In this document: piece by piece, positions 28,401-38,861 of the stretch | How positions within the stretch are numbered: the first letter of the stretch is position 1 | How the letters are laid out: every line of letters begins with the position of its first letter | Origin: Chamaelirium japonicum | Taxonomy: Eukaryota > Streptophyta > Magnoliopsida > Liliales > Melanthiaceae | Reading direction: 5' to 3' | Assembly (NCBI GenBank): GCA_947650365.1 | Contig: OX393553.1 | Location: 68,076,216-68,140,215, forward strand | Length of the DNA: 64,000 nucleotides | The notes under the pieces: model-generated | Told to the model about the DNA's origin: nothing | What the model saw: only the letters and a program-made list of their open reading frames with translations | Databases searched by the model: none | Program-made: the position numbers and the translations under genes

Positions 28401-29829
28401 AACATCTAAAAGGATGATGGTGTGAATAGTGAAGTAAAGAAGATGTGCTCTTTTGAATCCTAATGGGTAATATCACAAAAGGATGTTCTTTGTATAAGAA
28501 TACTAAGACAAACCTACAAACAATCTTGCTTAAAATTACATAAGGGAGCAATTGGATTCTTAGGACAGCGGCATCGCACTTCGTCCTCCCACAATTCATC
28601 TCTACACCTTTCTCTTTCATCATTAGTTATATAGATTTGTTGTCTAATAGCATTGCATATTCGCATGCAATATTACTTGTTAAAGTAAATCAATCTTGTC
28701 CTAATTCTGTTAGTACTTCCAACACAATCTTGCTTAAAATTACTAAGAATTTGATCCTAAATACATTAGAGGGTCAACAATAAACCCATAATTTAACTTA
28801 TGATCTCAAACAAATTAGATCCCTAAGAAGATGCAAGGAACGGTATTTGGTATGAAAGTAACTCTAAAATGAAAAAATTTCTGGTTCCGGGATGATCTCA
28901 CCGAGGCAAACAGGACAAGTGGGCAGCTCACTAAACCCAGTGGGAGGAGTATCGGCAATCTCTGTGGACTCGGTGTACTCCACAGAAACTAAAAACAATA
29001 TGTGGCAAACCTCTCCCTGCAATCCCCACCAAAACACAATCAGCAGACCAACCTACTTACTGAAGTTTAAGAGTGAAAAACGAAGAACATGACGAATCGA
29101 CCCAATAGAACAGATCAACAACCTCTGCAGAAGGGAAGCGCCACTCGTTGAGATTGAGATAAAAGGCATCAGCACTCTTCTGATCATCGAACTTAACCAG
29201 CGCGCTGTAGCGGTCCTCCATCCCATCGTTCCTGCAAACACCATAGCCAAACTACCTAAATATACAGGAAATACTCATTGTTTCTTGCTCTTCTGCATTG
29301 GGCTTCTTTTCCTGTCTTTTCTTCTTTTTTTTTTTTCTATTTAAAGGTTTGAGTTTTGAGGGCTACCTTATGAACCGGATTTCAGAGGAGCGGTCGGCAT
29401 CCGAGCCGCAGAAGCGGAGGAAGTCCTCCGGTGATAGGCAATGGGGGATGGCGAGGACGAACAGGAGCGCTCCGCGCCCGGCCTACGAAACGAGGTGAGA
29501 TCCGATGTTAAAAGCGATGCTGGAAACGAGGGTAAGAGGTGTAGAGCGATCGACTAAACGAGATTACGTACGGGGAGAAGGGAGTCGGAGGAGGCGGAGG
29601 AGGAGGAGGAGGGGGGAGATGCATTGCGGTAGAGGTGGACGATGCCCCTGATGGCTTGGATTCTAGGGTTAGGGTTTCTTGCGGCCGTTGCTCTGCTGCT
29701 GCCCGATGCTTGGGGTTCCTCGGTTTCGGCCTCGGCTTCTGGTGGTGGGTGGTGGGCGGTAGTGGCGGCACCGCTGTGGCCTTCTTCAGCGGGGGAGGAC
29801 TCCACGGTGTGGATGCGGAGGCTGAACAT
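16469..29829 (-). CDS. BRIZ: BRAP2-type RING / ZnF-UBP E3 ubiquitin ligase, 12 exons, 512 aa
   Basis: Coding exons (minus, 5' to 3'): 29829-29572, 29482-29367, 29231-29123, 29016-28902, 22939-22842, 21660-21554, 21461-21212, 21083-21030, 20876-20733, 20587-20523, 16783-16729, 16636-16469. All introns are GT-AG, the phases agree and the sum is 513 codons with stop. Order of domains: MFSLRIHTV start, BRAP2/RRM-like region (residues ~87-190), RING (CPVC ... CDHSFQC ... SSCTVC, ~195-240), ZnF-UBP (PTCAIC ... GCGR ... HW, ~245-320), coiled coil (LASQLENQR to KIRDLEEE, ~355-455), then a polyproline and basic tail ending KVNRRRN. In Arabidopsis, BRIZ1 and BRIZ2 pair through the coiled coil to form an E3 ligase needed for seed germination. 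Which paralogue this is cannot be told. Intron 4 (6 kb) and intron 10 (3.7 kb) are swollen with repeats. Confidence 0.93.
17725..19976. repeat. recent 1126 bp tandem duplication in BRIZ intron 10
   Basis: Copy 1 is 17725-18850 and copy 2 is 18851-19976, each starting CGGTGCGTCAATGTCGC. I found only about four mismatches (for example CAAACTAATGG against CTAACTAATGG), so identity is near 99.6%. Each copy holds a GGGTGCAATGTGGGTCGGGT-type hAT-like stretch and an identical 60-codon minus-strand ORF that is not a gene. The duplication leaves the splice sites of the intron untouched. Confidence 0.95.
22289..22350 (+). mobile_element. SINE-like 3' remnant
   Basis: Contains TTTATCCCATCAAATGGGGT followed by CGACTATAAGG, resembling the 3' body of plant Au-type SINEs. 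A close relative is at about 49414-49450 (CATCCCATCAAAATGGGGAC). No A or B box is preserved. Confidence 0.4.
23731..23984. mobile_element. MITE with ~35 bp terminal inverted repeats
   Basis: Begins AGGGTAAATTACACTTTGCC and ends with the near reverse complement (AAAGTGTAATTTATCCT). The inner TIR continues CCCTTGAAGTTTAGCT / AGCTAAACTTCAAGGGGG. The flanks TTTATAT and TTTATA may be the target duplication. A related sequence is at 62332-62713. Confidence 0.75.
24298..24319 (+). repeat. G homopolymer (~22 G)
   Basis: A run of about 22 G residues after GCTGCGC. Exact length in assemblies is often unreliable. It could form a G-quadruplex in the non-template strand of BRIZ. Confidence 0.7.
25640..28140 (+). 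mobile_element. degenerate copia-type retrotransposon remnant in BRIZ intron 4
   Basis: TGGTATCATAGCC at 26071 resembles a primer binding site for initiator tRNA-Met (TGGTATCAGAGCC) with one change. Near 27975 the plus strand reads ILEKKYLLMSNK and later EYMDKLDDLMYL, fragments of a Tork/TNT-like copia Gag with stops. LTR borders were not found. 22940-25640 otherwise holds only AT-rich intron sequence and the elements listed. Confidence 0.4.
27247..27945. mobile_element. non-autonomous element rich in GACTAGTCCC repeats
   Basis: Ends are CAAAGTCGG at 27247 and CCGACTTTG near 27937-27945, an inverted pair. Both ends are packed with CGACTAGTCCC/GGGACTAGTCGG motifs. It appears inserted in the copia Gag remnant. 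I could not prove a target duplication, so hAT affiliation is a guess. Confidence 0.45.
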
Positions 29830-29870
29830 GTCTGACGTTTCACCGAAAACTGATCCTCTCTTGGAAGCTC

Positions 29871-30368
29871 AAAGTTTTAAGGGGTTTTTTTTCAAAATAA
29901 TATCTAAAAATAAAATATTTAAACAAATAGCGTTTGATCAAAGGTAATTGCCATACTAGCACTCTGACACTCACGTGGCATGTCAGCGCCGTAAAGCGAG
30001 CCGCAAGATTTTTTTTTTTTTTTTTTGTTTCAAGTAGAATCCGGTATTTGGATTGCAGGGTTTAAACCCGGTATTATGGATATCGGGTTTATCTGAAATT
30101 CAATGAGAAAAAGGCTAAGTATAGGAACGCTAAATAAGGGGTCTTCGGTTAAACTCAGTATATATAATACCGGGTTTAAACTCTATAATCCAAATACCAG
30201 GTTCTACATGAAACAAAAAAAAAAAAAACTTACGACTCGTTTTACGACGCTGACATGCCACGTGGTTGTCAGAGTGCTAAATTGATAAATACTTTCGATC
30301 AAATGCTATTGAATTAAATATTTATTTTTAAAATATTATTTTTAAAAAAAAATCTCAAATTTTAAATG
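29871..30368. mobile_element. ~500 bp fold-back MITE immediately 5' of BRIZ
   Basis: The left arm includes TAGCACTCTGACACTCACGT and TCCGGTATTTGGATTGCAGG. The right arm is the reverse complement (AATCCAAATACCAGG, CACGTGGTTGTCAGAGTGCTA), with the centre near 30120. Homology reaches outward to the AAAGTTTTAA/TTTTAAATGG edges. It starts only about 40 bp upstream of the BRIZ ATG, so it must form much of the 5' UTR and core promoter, or lie in a 5' UTR intron. Confidence 0.85.
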
Positions 30369-30795
30369 GCAGCAAAAAAGGGAGCTTTCATTAATTTCTT
30401 TCCCTCAAATTAGAGTTGATTTTCTTTAATTCTAAAAAGTTTTTTTATGAATTAATTAATCTTAAATCCATCCGTAGATCATTTTTTAAGCTTAAGGATA
30501 CGATTTGATAGAAATTTAGCTAAGGTCTCTCCCAAAAGACACATTTGTATAGCAAATCCCTTACTGAAATATCAACTTTTTTAACCCTTTAGCTAACAAA
30601 GTTGTCCCTCCGTAACCCCTCCAGCAAGAGTATCAATTCGTCTATACAGAATCCGGATGTTGACACAAATCACTATAGCAATTGTCACTCTTTGCTACTG
30701 TGATTTCACTGTAATATTTTTTTAATAGCGAGATTCCTCAAAAAAAAATTGCTACAGTGATTTCGATTAGAGGTTTATGTTAGACTTCACTGTTT

Positions 30796-30890
30796 GGATA
30801 TAGAATTAGGGTTAGGGGTATAGAATTAGGTTTAGGGTTAGGGTTCATTATTTAGTGTACAGAATTAGGGTTAGGGTTCACTATTTAGGA
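30796..30890 (+). repeat. interspersed TTAGGGTT/TTTAGGG motifs
   Basis: Several GAATTAGGGTTAGGG and TTTAGGGTTAGGG strings separated by non-telomeric spacers. It is too short and irregular to be an interstitial telomere array. Confidence 0.6.
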
Positions 30891-30899
30891 TATTAATTA

Positions 30900-31975
30900 G
30901 GATTAGAGTTTGGCTAGCGAATTGATACTCTTTGATGCAGACAAATTGGTGTCGGCAGACCCAATGGTCGACCCTCGATAGGGAATCGACGGACTCAACG
31001 GTCGGCCCTTGGCAGGGGATTGGCAGGCACTTTGATCAGTCCTTGTAGGGGGTCGGCAGACCCACCCTTGCATGACCGATTCCACCAAGGCGAGCCTCCT
31101 ACAAAAAGCTCAGTACCCCGTTAAAAGAAAAGTTAAAGTCACTCCTACATCGACAAAGTAGTTTTGCACCATAGAGTCCCAACCAGTTAGGTTAGCACCT
31201 GCGTAGCTGGGAGGGGATAACTATGGGCGTAAAATCTGACTAACGCCTGACAGTGGGACCCACAGTCCTGCCTGGGACCCACAAAGATGACCGTGGGGCC
31301 TGCAGCCTGCTTGGGGCCCATGGAGACAATCGTGGGGCCCGTAGCCCTACCTAGGGCCCATGGAGACCACTGTGGGGCCTACAGTCCTGCCTGGGGCCCA
31401 CAGAGATGATCGTGGGGCTCGTAGCCCTGTCTAGGCCCCACGGAGATGACCGTGGGACCCGCAGTCCTGCCTGGGGCCCACGAAGACTATCCGAGATCTT
31501 TTAAACATCCCCAAATAATTTCTCAAAGCCCAGGTATTCCCAGTAATATCCTTCGAGTGTTCTCTGGATATTTCCAAACCTCTATATATAGCCAATTTTG
31601 TAAATAAACCATATCAAAAATAAATTATTCCGAACTCCACTTTTCGTTTTCTAGAGCTCTCAGAGCCTTCTAGTCTTTAGTCTCTCAAGCCTACTTCACC
31701 CTCTATCTACTCGTAAGAAGCACTTATCGGTCTATCTAGAGTAGCTCTACTTTCTCAGAGATAGTGAATTCAAAGGTTGTATCTTACCGCAAGGAGACGT
31801 AGGCTTCGGCCGAACTTTGTTACCACATCTTGTGTCAACTCTTTCTATCTCTATCTCTCTCTTTATCCTTCTTTGTCTCTCTCTAGTCTACAGTGTCTGT
31901 GTGTCCGCTAAGCACACGATAGCTAGGCATCTCACAGTGCCACACCTCGAATATTCAACCCTTCTATTGACTGTT
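30900..31975 (+). mobile_element. truncated LTR fragment (copia-like)
   Basis: This block has an LTR layout: a tandem repeat upstream, a TATA motif TCTATATATA at 31581, then CT-rich R/U5 sequence with GGAGACGTAGGCTTCGGCCG and a following TTGTGTC string, like the transcribed end of Tork/Angela LTRs. No internal domain follows. Its right side abuts the truncated PRP8 exon-1 copy A near 31980. Borders were not fixed by a target duplication. Confidence 0.5.
31254..31493 (+). repeat. six copies of a 40 bp GC-rich tandem repeat
   Basis: Units follow TGGGGCCC-GTAGCCCTGCCT then GGGGCCCACGGAGATGACCG, and six units make exactly 240 bp. It lies upstream of the TATA of the LTR fragment, where U3 enhancer-like repeats commonly sit. 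Confidence 0.85.
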
Positions 31976-31991
31976 GGAGGGGGGTTACGTA

Positions 31992-32488
31992 CCTGGTGGA
32001 GAAGGCTCGTAAGTGGCACCAGCTCAACTCCAAGCGATATGGTGACAAGCGAAAGTTCGACTTCATCGAGACCCAAAAGGAGGGCATGCCCCCCGAGCAC
32101 GTCCGCAAGATTATCAGGTACTCCTAACTCTCTCTCCCTCTCTCTCAACTTGTATGCTTTGATTTCTAAGTTGAGCAAAGAGAGCAATGATTTCCAGCCG
32201 AGATGAAATTAGGCAAAGTAGAAAGGGGGGATCATGGCGATTTTGAGAAACTTTTTTTTGTTATTATTGGGGTTTTTGGTGAATTATGGAACACATTTTA
32301 ATGATTATTTTGAAAAAATGTTAGCTTGTAATCTTTGGTATTTGAAGATTTCAAATTATATTTGATTTGTCGTATGATTTGGTTTAGGGGAACGTTGCAA
32401 AATAACTAATCCCAACCATATTAAGTGTTTTTTAATCTTCACTATCTTCAATAGAGAACATGAGGATATGTTATCGAAGAAATATCGT
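31992..32488 (+). pseudogene. PRP8 5'-end copy A (left-truncated)
   Basis: Only the second half of exon 1 is left ([20 protein letters not shown] onward). The start codon and proline-rich N-terminus are cut off by the LTR fragment. The frame is open to ATCAG at 32118 and the GTACTCC donor is intact. Substitutions are G to D and V to I near FGFVET, and D to G before MPPEH. Intron 1 and the exon 2 start (to 32488) follow. Confidence 0.9.
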
Positions 32489-32747
32489 GGGTTCTGTTGA
32501 CCCAACATGAGCCAACTTGGCCCAATCCGACCTGACCCATTTATTAAACGGTCGGGTTTCGGTTTAAGTTTTTGACCCGTTTATTAAACGGATCGGGTTC
32601 AGGTTGGGTGTTTTGGCCTTGTACCTACGTCTCAATCTGACCTGAACCATCCCATTGCCACCCCTAGTTATAAGCACTGGTGAAATAAGAAGAGAGCTAA
32701 ACCCTAGCAGATCCTTCTTCCGCTTCCCCGGCCACCCTCCGGCCAAA

Positions 32748-32924
32748 TCTATATATCTATACTAAAATGGAAGCCTCTCTCTCGTTTTTGTGACATGTGG
32801 ACGTCTTTTAAAGAGCTAGAATTCTTCTCCCGTGTGTGAACGCGGCTCTCTTTTAAATTCATTTAAAAACATATCATAAAGATGATAAATTTTCATTCAA
32901 TGACATTTAATGGTCATTTGATGT

Positions 32925-32969
<45 letters not shown>

Positions 32970-33082
32970 ACAAGTGAATCACACTCACTTCAGATTTTAC
33001 ACTTCTTCGAATAGTTGCAATGTCGTCTTTGCCAAAAGGCGTGCATCAAGCACATTCGGGCATTGCCCAGGTTTCTTACTAG
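32748..33082 (+). mobile_element. 335 bp non-autonomous Helitron
   Basis: Starts TCTATATATC and ends CTAG at 33079-33082. A hairpin GGGC-ATT-GCCC lies 10 bases before CTAG, and the insertion is between A and T (CCAAA | TCTAG). The uninterrupted site CCAAATCTAGTATAAAA is present in sister units C, D and E, which gives internal proof of both ends. It carries a (CT)n tract at 32933-32968 and no gene. Confidence 0.9.
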
Positions 33083-33106
33083 TCTAGTATAAAAGGCAAG
33101 TTGCAG

Positions 33107-33732
33107 ATGTGGAACAGCGGGGCGTTGTCATCTGTAATGGTGTTGCCGGGGACCACAGGAGGGCCAACGGCACCTCCTCCCCCCCTCCTCTGGCGGTGGT
33201 GTAGCCCTCGTACAGCATCCCCCCGTCCCGGCGGAGCTGGAGGCTCACCTTGTGGAGAAGGCCCGTAAGTGGCACCAGCTCAACTCCAAGCGATATGGTA
33301 CAAGCAAAAGTTTAGCTTCGTCGAGACCCATAGGAGGACATGCCCCCTGAGCACGTTCGCAAGATTATCAGGTACTCCTCACTTTCTGTCGTACTTGTAT
33401 GCTTCGATTTCCAAGTTGAGCAAAGAGAGCAGTGATTTCCAGCCGAGATAAAATCAGGCAAAGAAGAAAGGGGGGGATAATGGAGATTTGAGAAACTTTT
33501 TTTTTGATCTTTTTGGGGTTTTTGGTGAATTATGGAATACATTTTAATGATTATTTTGAAGAAATTTAGCTTGTAATTTTTGATAATTGAAAATTTCAAA
33601 TTATATTTCGTTTGTTGTATGATTTGGTTTAGGGAACTTTGCAAAATAACCAAATCCAACCATGTTTAGTATTTCTAAATCTTTACTATCTTCAACAGAG
33701 ATCATGGGGACATGTCATCGAAGAAATACCGT
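33107..33732 (+). pseudogene. PRP8 5'-end copy B
   Basis: The ATG at 33107 begins MWNSGALSS, but the C-run has lost a base, shifting the frame at the polyproline. A further base is missing in GATATGGTACAAGC, and CCCATAGGAGG adds more damage. The splice donor (33372) is intact. A Helitron sits 25 bp upstream of the ATG (32748-33082). Confidence 0.9.
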
Positions 33733-34037
33733 GGGTTCTGTTGACGCAACCCGAGCCAACCTGGCCCAATCCGACCTGACCCGTTTATTAAACGGGTTAA
33801 ATGGTTCGGGTTTCAGTTTAAGTTTTTGACCAGTTTATTAAATGGATCGAGTTCGGTTTGGGTGTTTTGGCCTTGTACATACGTCTCAATCTGACCCGAA
33901 CTGACCCATTGCCACCCCTAGTTATAAGCACTGGTGAATTAAGAAGAGAGCCCATCCTCTGTAGAAACCCTAGCATATCCTTCTTCCACTTCCCCGGCCA
34001 CCCTCCAGCCAAATCTAGTATAAAAGGTAAGTTACCG

Positions 34038-34285
34038 ATGTGGAAGTGGGGCATCGTCGTCGCCGATGGCACCGCCGGGGACCACAGGAGGGCCAGTGGC
34101 ACATCCTCCCCCCCCCCCCTCCCTCGTACAGAGTACCCCCGTCCCCGGCGGAGCTGGAGGCTCGCCAGGTGGAGAAGACCCGTAAGTGCCACCAGCTCAA
34201 CTCCAAGCGATATAGTGACACGTGAAAGTTCGTCTTCGTCAAGAACCATAAGAAGGACATGCCCCCCGAGCACGTCCGCAAGATT

Positions 34286-34343
<58 letters not shown>

Positions 34344-34681
34344 TTGTATGCTTCGATTTTCAAGCGGATCAAAGAGAGTAGTGATTTCCAGCCGAGATGA
34401 AATCAGGCAAAGTAAAAAGGGGGGATAATGGAGATTTTGATAAACTTTTTTTTGTTGTTGCTGGGGTTTTTGGTGAATTATGGAACACATTTTAATGATT
34501 ATTTTGAAGAAATGTTAGCTTGTAATATTTGGTAATTGAAAATTTCAAATTATATTTGATTTGTCGTATGATTTGGTTTAGGGGAACTTTGCAAATAACC
34601 AATCCCAACCATGTTTAGTGTTTCTCAATTTTTACTATCTTCAACAGAGATCATAGGGACAAGTCATTGAAGAAATATCGT
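34038..34681 (+). pseudogene. PRP8 5'-end copy C
   Basis: The ATG is at 34038. The proline tract is changed and shortened, a TGA replaces the KRK block (ACACGTGAAAG), and the donor AGGTACTCC is replaced by a long (CT)n tract starting at 34289. It cannot be spliced at the normal site. Confidence 0.9.
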
Positions 34682-34984
34682 GGGTTCTGTTGACCCAACC
34701 CGAGCCAACCTGGCCCAATCCGACCTAACCCGTTTATTAAATGGGTTAAACGGGTTGGGTTTCGGTTAAATTTTTTGACCCATTTATTAAACTGATCGGG
34801 TTCGGGTTGGGTGTTTTGGCCTTGTACCTACGTCTCAATCTGACCCGAACCGACCCATTGCCACCCCTAGTTATATGCACTGATGAATTAAGAAGACTGT
34901 CCTCTGTAGAAACCCTAGCAGATCCTTCTTCCCCTTCCCCGGCCACCCTCCGACCAAATCTAGTATAGAAGACAAGGTACAAAT

Positions 34985-35248
34985 ATGGAATTGTGGGGCA
35001 TCGTGTTCGCCGATGGCGCCACCGGGGACCACAGGGAGACCAGCGGCACCTCCTCCCCCCCTCCTCTGGCGGTGGTGCAACCCTTGTACATCATACCCCC
35101 GTCCCCGGCGGAGCTGGAGGCTCGTCTGGTGGAGAAGGCTCGTAAGTGGCATCAGCTCAACTCCAAGCGATATGGTGACAAGCAGAAGTTCGGCTTCGTC
35201 GAGACCCAGAAAGAGGACATGCCTCACGAGCACGTCCGCAAGATTATC

Positions 35249-35282
<34 letters not shown>

Positions 35283-35624
35283 TTTACTTGTATGCTTCGC
35301 TTTCCAAGTTGAGCAAAGAGAGCAGTGATTTCCAGCCGAGATGAAATCAGACAAAGTAGAAAGGGGGGATAATGGGGATTTTGAGAAACTTTTACTTTGT
35401 TTTTGGGGTTTTTGGTGAATTATGGAACACATTTTAATGATTATTTTGAAGAAATATTAGCTTGTAATCTTTGGTAATTGAAGATTTCAAATTATATTTG
35501 ATTTGTCGTATGATTTGGTTTATTGGAACTTTGCAAAATAACCAATCCCAACCATGTTTAGTGTTTCTCAATCTTTAATATCTTCAACATAGATCATGGG
35601 GACATGTCATCGAAGAAATACCGT
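34985..35624 (+). pseudogene. PRP8 5'-end copy D
   Basis: The least damaged body: from [14 protein letters not shown] to HVRKII the frame is open. The N-terminus is frame-shifted around the ATG at 34985, and the donor is again replaced by (CT)n at 35249. The 119-codon ORF reading on into leucine/serine repeats comes from that microsatellite. Confidence 0.9.
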
Positions 35625-35921
35625 GGGTTCTATTGACCCAACCCGAGCTAACCTGGCCCAATTCGACCTGACTCGTTTATTAAATGGGTTGGGTTTCGGT
35701 TTAAGTTTTTTACCTATTTATTAAACGGAATGGGTTCGGGTTGGGTGTTTTTGCCTTGTACCTACATCTCAATCTGACCCGAACCGACCCAATGCCACCC
35801 CTAGTTATAAGCACTGGTGAGTTAAGAAGAGAGCCTGTCCTCTGTAGAAACACTTGCAGATCCTTCTTCCGCTTCCCCGGCCACCCTCCCAGCCAAATCT
35901 AGTATAAAATACAAGGTACAA

Positions 35922-36569
35922 TTGTGAAATAGTGGGGCGGTGGCTCGCTGATGGCGCCGCCGGGGACCATAGAAGGGCCAATGGCACCTCCCTCCCTCCC
36001 CCCCCCCCCCTCCCCCTCTGGCGGTTTGTGCATCCCTCCTCTAGTATCCCCCCGTCCCTGGCGGAGCTGGAGGCTCGCCTGATGGAGAAGGCCTATAAGT
36101 GGCGCCAGCTCAACTCCAAACGATATGGTGATAAGCGGAAGTTCGGCTTCGTCGAGACCCAGAAGGAGGACATGCCCTCCGAGCACGACCGCAAGATTGT
36201 CAGGTACTCCTCACCTTCTCTCTCTTGTAATTGTATGCTTCGATTTCCAAGTTGAGCAAAGAGAACAATGATTTCCAGCCGAGATGAAATTAGACAAAGT
36301 AGAAAGGGGGGATAATGAGATTTTGAGAAACTTTTTTGTTGTTGTTGTTGTGGTTTTTGGTAAATTGTCGAACATATTTTAATGATTATTTTGAAAAAAT
36401 GTTAGCTTGTGATATTTGGTAATTGAATATTTCAAATTATATTTTATTTGTCGTATGATTTGGTTTAGGGTAACTTTGCAAAATAACCAATCCCAACCAT
36501 GTTAAGTCTTTATCGATCTTCACTATCTTCAACAGAGATCATGGAGACACGTCATCGAATAGATGCTGT
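35922..36569 (+). pseudogene. PRP8 5'-end copy E
   Basis: The start codon is TTG in place of ATG (35922). Insertions in the C-rich tract shift the frame, and exon 1 otherwise reads through to the intact donor after 36203. The exon 2 start is more diverged (GAATAGATGCTGT in place of GAAGAAATACCGT). Confidence 0.9.
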
Positions 36570-36935
36570 GGGTTCTGTTGATCCAACCCTAGCCAACCTG
36601 GCCCAATCCAACCTGACCGTTTATTAAACGAGTTAAACGGGTCAGGTTTCGGATTAAGTTTTTTACCTGTTTATTAAATGGATCGGGTTCGGGTTGGATG
36701 TTTTGGCCTTGTACCTACGTCTCAATCTGAACCAAATCGATCCATTGTCACCCCTAGTTATAAGCACTGAATTAAGAATAGGGGTGGCGTTAGACTTCAA
36801 CAACCTGAAACCTCGATCGAAACTCGACCTGAAACATTAGGTATGGGTATAGATTTTGCACCTGAAACATGATTTGGGTAGGGTATGGATATAGGAACTC
36901 TACCCGATTAACTTTTGGGTATGGGTATGGATACC

Positions 36936-38319
36936 TGATCGGCGCATAAATGCGCCTTATCTTAGCTATTAAATTCTGATAAATCATATAAATTATGCCT
37001 TCAATTGGTCTGATTACCTGCATCTATGTGATTTATAGAAAAGCATCCTGAAGAACGAAGAATACATCAAAAGCAACCCAGCGTACAAGAATTAATAATA
37101 GCAACCTCTAGAAAGGAAATTTCTAAAGACAGTCACGCGTCCAACAGTCCGAGACAGAAGGTTCGCAATTCACGATCGATCAGCCGCGAGGCCCGATCGA
37201 TCGGAGAAGGCCTGCGTCATAGACAGAAGGTTTATGATCTCCGATCGATCGGCCGCGAGGCCCGATCGATCGGAGGTACCCATTTGAACCCTGTGACACC
37301 TTGGATCGGATGGTCCAAGATTGCTGTGGGAGGACGACAAACCATGTACGCTGGGAGCCCTATTTATCCACGTTTCGTATGAAGAAACGTATTAATTTTG
37401 CAAGTCGAAGTTCGAGTCGTCCTCTAATCCAAACCGAGAGCTCAGAAGTTGTTGTCTCCGGAGGAAGATCAAGGGAAGACGAAGAATTGCCGCCATGGAT
37501 CCATGCTCGCTCTCCATCAACATTCACGCCGTCATCCCTGCCATGAGCGGCTAGTCCTTCTCTAGGGCTTCGGATGAAGCCCTAACCATGTTTTAGTTTT
37601 TCTTATGTTTAATTAAGGTTTTGAACCTTTTGTTTAGGGATTGGCTTGACAAGTATTTCAATAATCATAATCTGTAGTTCTTTTTCCCTCGATTCTGAAT
37701 GCTTCAATGATGATCTATATTATGAACCGAATTCACTTGTCTTGCTACGTGTTTATTGCTCCTCATATCTTGTAAGAGATGCGCCATACCTAGAAAGACG
37801 ATCTGTGTCCTCAAAAGACGGACCGTGCTAAACTAAGATGGTGCATGCCATGTGTGTGGTGAGATGAATCCTTTATTTCAATTATTTATCCTTGATGAGA
37901 TGAGTTATGCCAAGGGGATATGGTCCGTGCCCCTAAAGGATGGACCGTGCCGACCGAACATAACTCATGCCTGTTGAAGATGATAATCTTCGTTGAAATC
38001 TATTACGATTTCCATTGTAATAGATTGAAACGCCCCATTAGAAGAAACAAACCCTAGTTGACATAAGTAGACTAGATCGTGGCTAGTGGTGGATTCTCCG
38101 CCCTAGACTCTTTCTCTGTGTTTTCCCTCGTTTACTTTAATCACCTTTTAGTAATTTTAATTAAGACCATAATCATCAAACAACTCATTCTCCCTAATTG
38201 CTTTAACCCTTAGAATTAGACTGTAGTTACCAATTCACAATCCTCATAATATGATACTGGTATTAGCCCTTACTACAAACAATTCGGACATAAGATACCG
38301 ATGTGATCGGGATCGATCA
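36936..38319. mobile_element. solo LTR, 1384 bp, inside the hAT element
   Basis: Begins TGATCGGCGCATAAATGCGC and ends GATCGATCA. The perfect 5 bp duplications are ATACC at 36931-36935 and 38320-38324. It contains GATCGATCGG repeats and a GGGCTTCGGATGAAGCCCTAA string like that of some gypsy (Athila/Tat-like) LTRs; the lineage is uncertain. No internal domains. Confidence 0.85.
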
Positions 38320-38375
38320 ATACCTCAATATCCATATCCGAAATCCGAAACCCGATTGTTTCTCTAACTTGTGTA

Positions 38376-38823
38376 TCTATATAACAAGGGGCGTTGGTTT
38401 TGTGCTGACTAGACAAAATGGAACAAAAAAAAAGCTGACTAGGACAAAACACAGAGCAAGCTGATTAGACAAAACTCTCACACGCACGCGATCACAGTTG
38501 TTCGCTCTCTCTCTTCCCCCGATCTCTCTTTATCTCTATCTCTTCCCCGATCTCTCTCCCCCCATATCTCTCTCTTTCTCTCCGTATCTCTCTCTTCCCC
38601 CGGTCTCTCTCTCTCTCTTTCTTCCCCTTATCACCCTCTCCCCGTCTCTCTCTCTTCCCCCCCACGATCTGTCTCTCTCTTATCTTTCTCTCTCTCTCTC
38701 TTCCCCACGATCTCTTTCTCTCTCTCTCTTCTCCACGATCTCTTTATCTCTCTCTCTTTCTCTCTCTATCCCTGGTTCTTTCTCCGTTTCTTTCTCCCCC
38801 CTCAGCTCTTTCTCTCTTCTCGA

Positions 38824-38861
<38 letters not shown>

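Noticed and set aside
30796-30890. Interstitial telomere repeat
   Set aside because: TTTAGGG units are few, irregular and separated by other sequence.
34985-35344. A 119-codon PRP8-like ORF as a separate small gene
   Set aside because: It is exon-1 copy D read on into a CT microsatellite. The N-terminus is shifted and the donor is lost.
31992-36569. Processed (retroposed) PRP8 pseudogenes
   Set aside because: Intron 1 is retained in every copy and there is no poly-A tail, so the duplication was at the DNA level.
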